10,442 nt of DNA from NCBI GenBank assembly GCA_029779995.1, contig JAKOZM010000215.1:1-10442 (forward strand), written 5' to 3'. Position numbers and translations under genes: made by a program. This DNA comes from Actinomycetes bacterium (GTDB lineage Bacteria; Actinomycetota; Actinomycetes; S36-B12; UBA10799). Position 1 is the first letter of the stretch, and every line of letters starts with the position of its first letter. The notes beneath the pieces are model-generated. The model was given only the letters and a program-made list of their open reading frames with translations, ran no database searches and was not told the origin of the DNA. Of the stretch, positions 8,210 through 10,442 are shown in pieces.

Positions 8210-9673
8210 TCAGCCCATGGCCATGTGGTCGTGGGTGGGTGGGCTTCCCGCCTGCTCACCGGGTTTGACGACCACGAACTGACCCATCACGCCGAGATCC
8301 TCATGCAGGAGCAGGTGGCAGTGGAACATGTACGGCCAGTCCGGGTCGGTGTAGTCGGTGAACCGCACCAGAATGCGCACGGTGGTGCGCGGTGCGACGT
8401 AGATGGTGTCCTTGTACCCGCTGAGCTCCGGTGCGGGTGGCCGCCCATCCATGCTCAGCACCCGGAACTGCACATTGTGCACATGGAAGTTGTGGGGCTG
8501 TGGATCGACGTTGGTGATCTCCCACACCTCGTTCTGATCAACCGGAACTGCCATGTCGATCCGGTTCATGTCCATCGGCCGGCCGTTGATGGCCCGGCCC
8601 TGCACCGCGAAGGTCCGGGTGGTGCTGGCGGCGCCGACATCGGGGGCGGGCAGGGACGTCAGCGTCTGGGCCAGTTCAGGGGAGGCAGTGAGGGAGCCGG
8701 CTGCGCGCAACTCGAGGATGTCGAAGGTGCCGCCGCTGTACAGGGAGTCGCGGGTGGTCCCCAGATGGGGCGGCGAGCTCGTCAGCATGACCGTCTCCCC
8801 GGGCGCCATCCGCACCACGACCTCGGCCCGTTCTGCCGGGGCCAGCTGAACGCGGTTGGCCATCATGGGGGTGCCGAGCAGGCCGCCGTCGGAGGCGACC
8901 ACGGCGAACTCCCGATCGTCGGCGAAACCGAAGTTGTAGAACCGGGCATTTGAGGCGTTGAGCAGGCGCAGGCGCACGGCCTGCGTGCTGACCGGCAGGT
9001 AGGTGCCGACCTTGCCGTTGGTGACGATCGTGTTGCCGAGGAAGCCCGTCGAGGGGCCGTCGGCAGAATCCACGACGAGTTGGCCGTCCTCGGTGAAGGA
9101 CTTGTCCTGCACTATCAATGGGATGTCATCGACACCGTAGGTGTCGGGCAGTCCTACGTCCGGAGCCTCGGGATCATCGACCAGGATCATCCCAGCGAGC
9201 CCGCGGTACACCTGTTGGGCAGTCTCGCCGTGCGGATGCGAGTGGTACCACAGGGTGGCCGCGGGTTGATCCACGCGCCAGCTCGGTGACCAGGTCTGTC
9301 CCGGCTCGATCATCGAGTGCGGACCGCCGTCCATCTTCGCCGGCACATGCATGCCGTGCCAGTGCAGGGTCGTCATCTCGTCGAGGTCGTTCTCGACGTC
9401 CACCTGCACTCGTTGGCCCCGCGTGAGGCGCAAAGTGGGCCCCAGGTAGCTGCCGTTGAGTCCGATCGTGGCTGCACTGGTGGCGGCCGGACCGAAGTCC
9501 GTCAAGCCCGCCTGCGCGTTCAGGGTGATGGTCTTGCCCTCAACCAGTTCCGGGATGGGCAGCGCAGTGGTGATCGGCTGGTTGTCGATGCCCACGGACG
9601 CGCCACTACCGGGCGCACCACATCCGACGAGGACCAGTGAGGCGGCGGCCGCGAAGTGCAGGACTCTTCTCAT
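8210..9673 (-). CDS. CueO-like multicopper oxidase, probable secreted lipoprotein
   Basis: Three-domain multicopper oxidase of 487 residues, expected to oxidise Cu(I), other metals or phenols with O2 at the outer membrane face. The N-terminus MRRVLHF is followed by a hydrophobic run and the lipobox LVGC (Cys18), so lipid anchoring is likely; the Arg pair could hint at Tat export. Copper ligands are complete: HWHG (104-107), WYHSHPHG (142-149), PHNFHVH (393-399) and HCHLLLHED (451-459). DGGPHSMIEPGQ and DQPAAT between the first two pairs closely resemble CueO. The CueO Met-rich insert is absent. The axial type 1 position, ten residues after Cys452, is Val462 where CueO and CotA have Met. The C-terminus ends THDHMAMG. 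ATG at 9673 is chosen because it puts the signal peptide at the N-terminus, with GGAA upstream; a longer frame to 9769 would bury it. Substrate unknown. Confidence 0.92.
   Translation of the reverse strand: MRRVLHFAAAASLVLVGCGAPGSGASVGIDNQPITTALPIPELVEGKTITLNAQAGLTDFGPAATSAATIGLNGSYLGPTLRLTRGQRVQVDVENDLDEMTTLHWHGMHVPAKMDGGPHSMIEPGQTWSPSWRVDQPAATLWYHSHPHGETAQQVYRGLAGMILVDDPEAPDVGLPDTYGVDDIPLIVQDKSFTEDGQLVVDSADGPSTGFLGNTIVTNGKVGTYLPVSTQAVRLRLLNASNARFYNFGFADDREFAVVASDGGLLGTPMMANRVQLAPAERAEVVVRMAPGETVMLTSSPPHLGTTRDSLYSGGTFDILELRAAGSLTASPELAQTLTSLPAPDVGAASTTRTFAVQGRAINGRPMDMNRIDMAVPVDQNEVWEITNVDPQPHNFHVHNVQFRVLSMDGRPPAPELSGYKDTIYVAPRTTVRILVRFTDYTDPDWPYMFHCHLLLHEDLGVMGQFVVVKPGEQAGSPPTHDHMAMG
8234..8266 (+). 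terminator. Candidate rightward terminator of the mur/fts operon, inside the oxidase 3' end
   Basis: In plus-strand RNA, GGTGGGTGGGC (8234-8244) pairs with GCCTGCTCACC (8250-8260) over 11 positions, 8 Watson-Crick and 3 G-U, with a 5-nt loop. It is followed by GGGTTT. It begins 24 nt after the ftsQ stop, a usual distance. In minus-strand RNA the three wobble pairs become A-C mismatches, so the hairpin would not form well in oxidase mRNA. The T-run is short. No other candidate stop signal was seen near the operon end. Confidence 0.42.
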
Positions 9674-9864
9674 GACCGTTCCATTGTCCGACGCGCTCAC
9701 ACCGCGATGCACACCGGCAACCGGCCACGCGGTCGGGGACCACGTCGCGGATGAGCTGTTGCTGGACATGCGCCTCTGGACAAGTCGCTACTGAACCGCG
9801 CGTGCTGTTGGGGGTGGTGCCCGCGGGCCGCCATCGCAGGGCGGTGCACGCTCTTCACAGTGAT

Positions 9865-9877
9865 CGTGACCGTCACG
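9865..9877. repeat. 13-bp interrupted palindrome (possible operator)
   Basis: CGTGAC-C-GTCACG is a perfect 6-bp inverted repeat with a 1-nt centre, about 190 bp upstream of the oxidase start. It does not match a copper-regulator site that I recognise. Its role is unknown. Confidence 0.3.
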
Positions 9878-9983
9878 GGCCGCTGCGCCCCCGCTGCCGA
9901 CCTGGCGAAGGAAAGGGGCGCACGCTGTCGCTGTGGACGGGCCTGAACAACCTGCACCGGCGGGCATCTTCTGGATGTGGCTG

Positions 9984-9995
9984 CCGAGGCCTCGG
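9984..9995. repeat. 12-bp perfect palindrome (possible operator)
   Basis: CCGAGGCCTCGG is a perfect palindrome with no loop, so a protein-binding site is more plausible than a hairpin. In GC-rich DNA such a palindrome can occur by chance. Confidence 0.25.
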
Positions 9996-10032
9996 TGACC
10001 ATTTCGCGAGGAGCGCCGGAAATGGCCAATGA

Positions 10033-10044
10033 ACCTCCAGTTGA
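10033..10044 (+). repeat. ACCTCAACYTGA-like element, copy 1
   Basis: ACCTCCAGTTGA matches the other two copies at 10 of 12 positions (against ACCTCAACTTGA). It overlaps a pair of direct TGAACCT repeats at 10030-10036 and 10042-10048, spaced 12 nt apart. It lies just upstream of the candidate promoter at 10048-10075. Confidence 0.3.
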
Positions 10045-10047
10045 ACC

Positions 10048-10075
10048 TTAGACATTAAGCACCAAAACATAGGAT
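10048..10075 (+). promoter_or_regulatory. Candidate distal ftsZ promoter
   Basis: TTAGAC (10048-10053) and TAGGAT (10070-10075) are separated by 16 nt, in the most AT-rich part of the region. The -10 hexamer fits the actinobacterial TAnnnT pattern and the -35 is weak. An inverted repeat CCAAAA (10062-10067) / TTTTGG (10086-10091) straddles the -10 and expected start site, which could allow repression. Confidence 0.3.
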
Positions 10076-10131
10076 TTCTGGGCCATTTTGGGGGTTTCAC
10101 GAAAAAGTAGAGACAACTTACGTCGAGTCGC

Positions 10132-10159
10132 TTGCACACACCGACCTGCCCACTAATGT
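10132..10159 (+). promoter_or_regulatory. Candidate main ftsZ promoter
   Basis: TTGCAC (10132-10137) and TAATGT (10154-10159) are separated by 16 nt, a reasonable housekeeping-sigma promoter for a high-GC actinobacterium. Transcription would start near 10166 and give an ftsZ leader of about 200 nt. The element copy at 10195-10206 would lie about 30 nt downstream of that start, where a bound protein could block transcription. Confidence 0.4.
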
Positions 10160-10193
10160 TCTTTCCAGAGCCCGTGAAATGTGCGGATTAAGT

Positions 10194-10206
10194 CTCAAGT
10201 TGAGGT
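10194..10206 (-). repeat. ACCTCAACYTGA element, copy 2 (minus orientation), inside a palindrome
   Basis: Read on the minus strand, 10206-10195 is ACCTCAACTTGA, matching the copy at 10314-10325 at 11 of 12 positions. On the plus strand CTCAA-G-TTGAG (10194-10204) is a perfect 5-bp inverted repeat around one base. The symmetry extends imperfectly to 10-bp arms (8 of 10 matching). This is a plausible binding site for a dimeric regulator, identity unknown. Confidence 0.38.
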
Positions 10207-10272
10207 TTAGAAAGTGCAGAGCGGCTACTTCCCCCGGCTGGCCTGAGAGGGTCGGCAGCAGCACTGGAACCA

Positions 10273-10293
10273 GGCGTGCCCCCAGCGCACGCC
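10273..10293 (+). promoter_or_regulatory. GC-rich hairpin in the probable ftsZ leader
   Basis: GGCGTGC (10273-10279) and GCACGCC (10287-10293) form a perfect 7-bp stem with a 7-nt loop, about 70 nt before the ftsZ start. No T-run follows, so a classical terminator is unlikely. It could affect mRNA stability or initiation. Confidence 0.3.
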
Positions 10294-10308
10294 GGCTTCC
10301 CTACGTCC

Positions 10309-10325
10309 GGTTGACCTCAACCTGA
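10309..10325 (+). repeat. ACCTCAACYTGA element, copy 3, inside a palindrome
   Basis: ACCTCAACCTGA lies at 10314-10325. It overlaps GGTTGA-CC-TCAACC (10309-10322), a perfect 6-bp inverted repeat with a 2-nt centre. It sits about 40 nt before the ftsZ start and is oriented opposite to copy 2. Confidence 0.38.
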
Positions 10326-10350
10326 TGTGGACCCTGAAACACGTGACCAA

Positions 10351-10358
10351 AGAGAGGA
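10351..10358 (+). promoter_or_regulatory. Ribosome binding site of ftsZ
   Basis: AGAGAGGA ends 6 nt before the GTG at 10365. It decides in favour of GTG as the start; the resulting first residues match the usual actinobacterial FtsZ N-terminus. Confidence 0.65.
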
Positions 10359-10364
10359 TTCCTG

Positions 10365-10442
10365 GTGGCCGCTCCCCAGAATTACCTTGCAGTGATCAAA
10401 GTTGTCGGAATTGGTGGTGGTGGCGTCAATGCCGTCAACCGC
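10365..10442 (+). CDS. ftsZ: Cell division protein FtsZ, 3'-partial
   Basis: FtsZ is the tubulin-like GTPase that forms the cytokinetic ring and recruits the divisome, including the FtsW and FtsQ encoded in this window. Only 26 codons are visible before the window ends. The sequence MAAPQNYLAVIKVVGIGGGG followed by VNAVNR is the typical actinobacterial N-terminus, with the first nucleotide-binding loop GIGGGGVNAV. The GTG start has AGAGAGGA upstream. ftsZ is separated from ftsQ by the minus-strand oxidase gene and 691 bp of non-coding DNA, so it probably has its own promoters. The identification is secure despite the short length. Confidence 0.95.
   Translation, partial: MAAPQNYLAVIKVVGIGGGGVNAVNR

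Larger units (their letters stand above)
9674..10364. other. 691-bp non-coding region between the divergent oxidase gene and ftsZ
   Basis: No open frame here looks like protein. The first half (to about 10020) is GC-rich and holds several short perfect or near-perfect palindromes. I saw no convincing promoter for the oxidase in it. The second half contains a stretch at 10041-10120 with 31 G or C in 80 bases, far below the surroundings. It also contains two candidate ftsZ promoters, three copies of a 12-bp ACCTCAACYTGA-like element, and a GC-rich hairpin in the probable ftsZ leader. The layout suggests that ftsZ is transcribed from its own promoters rather than by read-through from ftsQ. Confidence 0.7.

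Noticed and set aside
8225..8953. A plus-strand open frame of 242 codons opposite the oxidase gene.
   Set aside because: The oxidase reading frame contains every copper motif, while the opposite frame shows no domain or signal. It is a shadow frame.
9674..9769. A longer oxidase N-terminus starting at 9769.
   Set aside because: It would place a 32-residue polar stretch before the signal peptide and lipobox, and no ribosome site was seen at that start.
9697..10139. Small open frames on both strands between the oxidase and ftsZ (about 60-110 codons).
   Set aside because: They overlap one another, have Pro/Arg-rich composition without domains, and cover palindromes and promoter-like sequence. 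I found no support for a gene.
10241..10335. Resemblance to a TPP riboswitch: CTGAGAGGGTC near 10242 and AACCTGATGTGG near 10319, with GGGTC able to pair with GACCT.
   Set aside because: The strongly conserved GGnTAATnCC segment after CTGAT and the upstream GGGGTG half are absent, and ftsZ is not a thiamine gene. The match is explained better by the ACCTCAACYTGA element.
10311..10339. TTGACC at 10311 as the -35 of a promoter close to ftsZ.
   Set aside because: No acceptable -10 follows at 16-19 nt (CTGAAA at best). The hexamer is part of the palindrome at 10309-10322.
1..10442. Search for mobile elements, CRISPR repeats, tRNA or rRNA genes, toxin-antitoxin pairs and phage genes.
   Set aside because: None seen. 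Nearly all of the window is accounted for by dcw genes, one oxidase gene and the ftsZ upstream region.

Overview
The window holds the middle and end of an actinobacterial division and cell wall (dcw) cluster. The base composition is GC-rich, by eye about two thirds. The gene order murF-mraY-murD-ftsW-murG-murC-ftsQ-(insert)-ftsZ, the Cys-containing loop of MraY and the FtsZ N-terminus (MAAPQNYLAVIKVVGIGGGG) all point to a high-GC Gram-positive of the Actinomycetota. I cannot name the genus.

Positions 1-8209 form one tightly packed plus-strand operon of seven genes, with murF cut off at its 5' end. Junctions are 4-nt overlaps (murF/mraY, mraY/murD, murC at murG's end, ftsQ at murC's end) or gaps of 2 nt (murD/ftsW, ftsW/murG), so translational coupling is likely throughout. 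The products act in order. MurC and MurD, with MurF, build UDP-MurNAc-pentapeptide in the cytoplasm. MraY loads it onto undecaprenyl phosphate to give lipid I, and MurG adds GlcNAc to give lipid II. FtsW polymerises glycan at the septum, and FtsQ links the synthase machinery to the divisome.

Positions 8210-9673 carry a minus-strand gene for a secreted, probably lipid-anchored, CueO-like multicopper oxidase. Its stop codon abuts the ftsQ stop with no base between them. It separates ftsQ from ftsZ, which are usually neighbours in this phylum. All His/Cys copper ligands are present, but the usual axial Met of the type 1 copper site is replaced by Val.

Positions 9674-10364 are a 691-bp non-coding region between the divergent oxidase gene and ftsZ. 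Its second half contains a markedly AT-rich stretch, two candidate ftsZ promoters, and three copies of a 12-bp ACCTCAACYTGA-like element, two of them in palindromes. ftsZ starts with GTG at 10365 and runs off the end after 26 codons.

I see no mobile element, CRISPR array, tRNA, rRNA or defence system. The window is mostly ordinary core genome. The points worth a second look are the inserted oxidase and its copper site, the ftsQ/oxidase collision point, the low-complexity FtsQ tail and the ftsZ upstream region. I do not see convincing evidence of a wholly new system.
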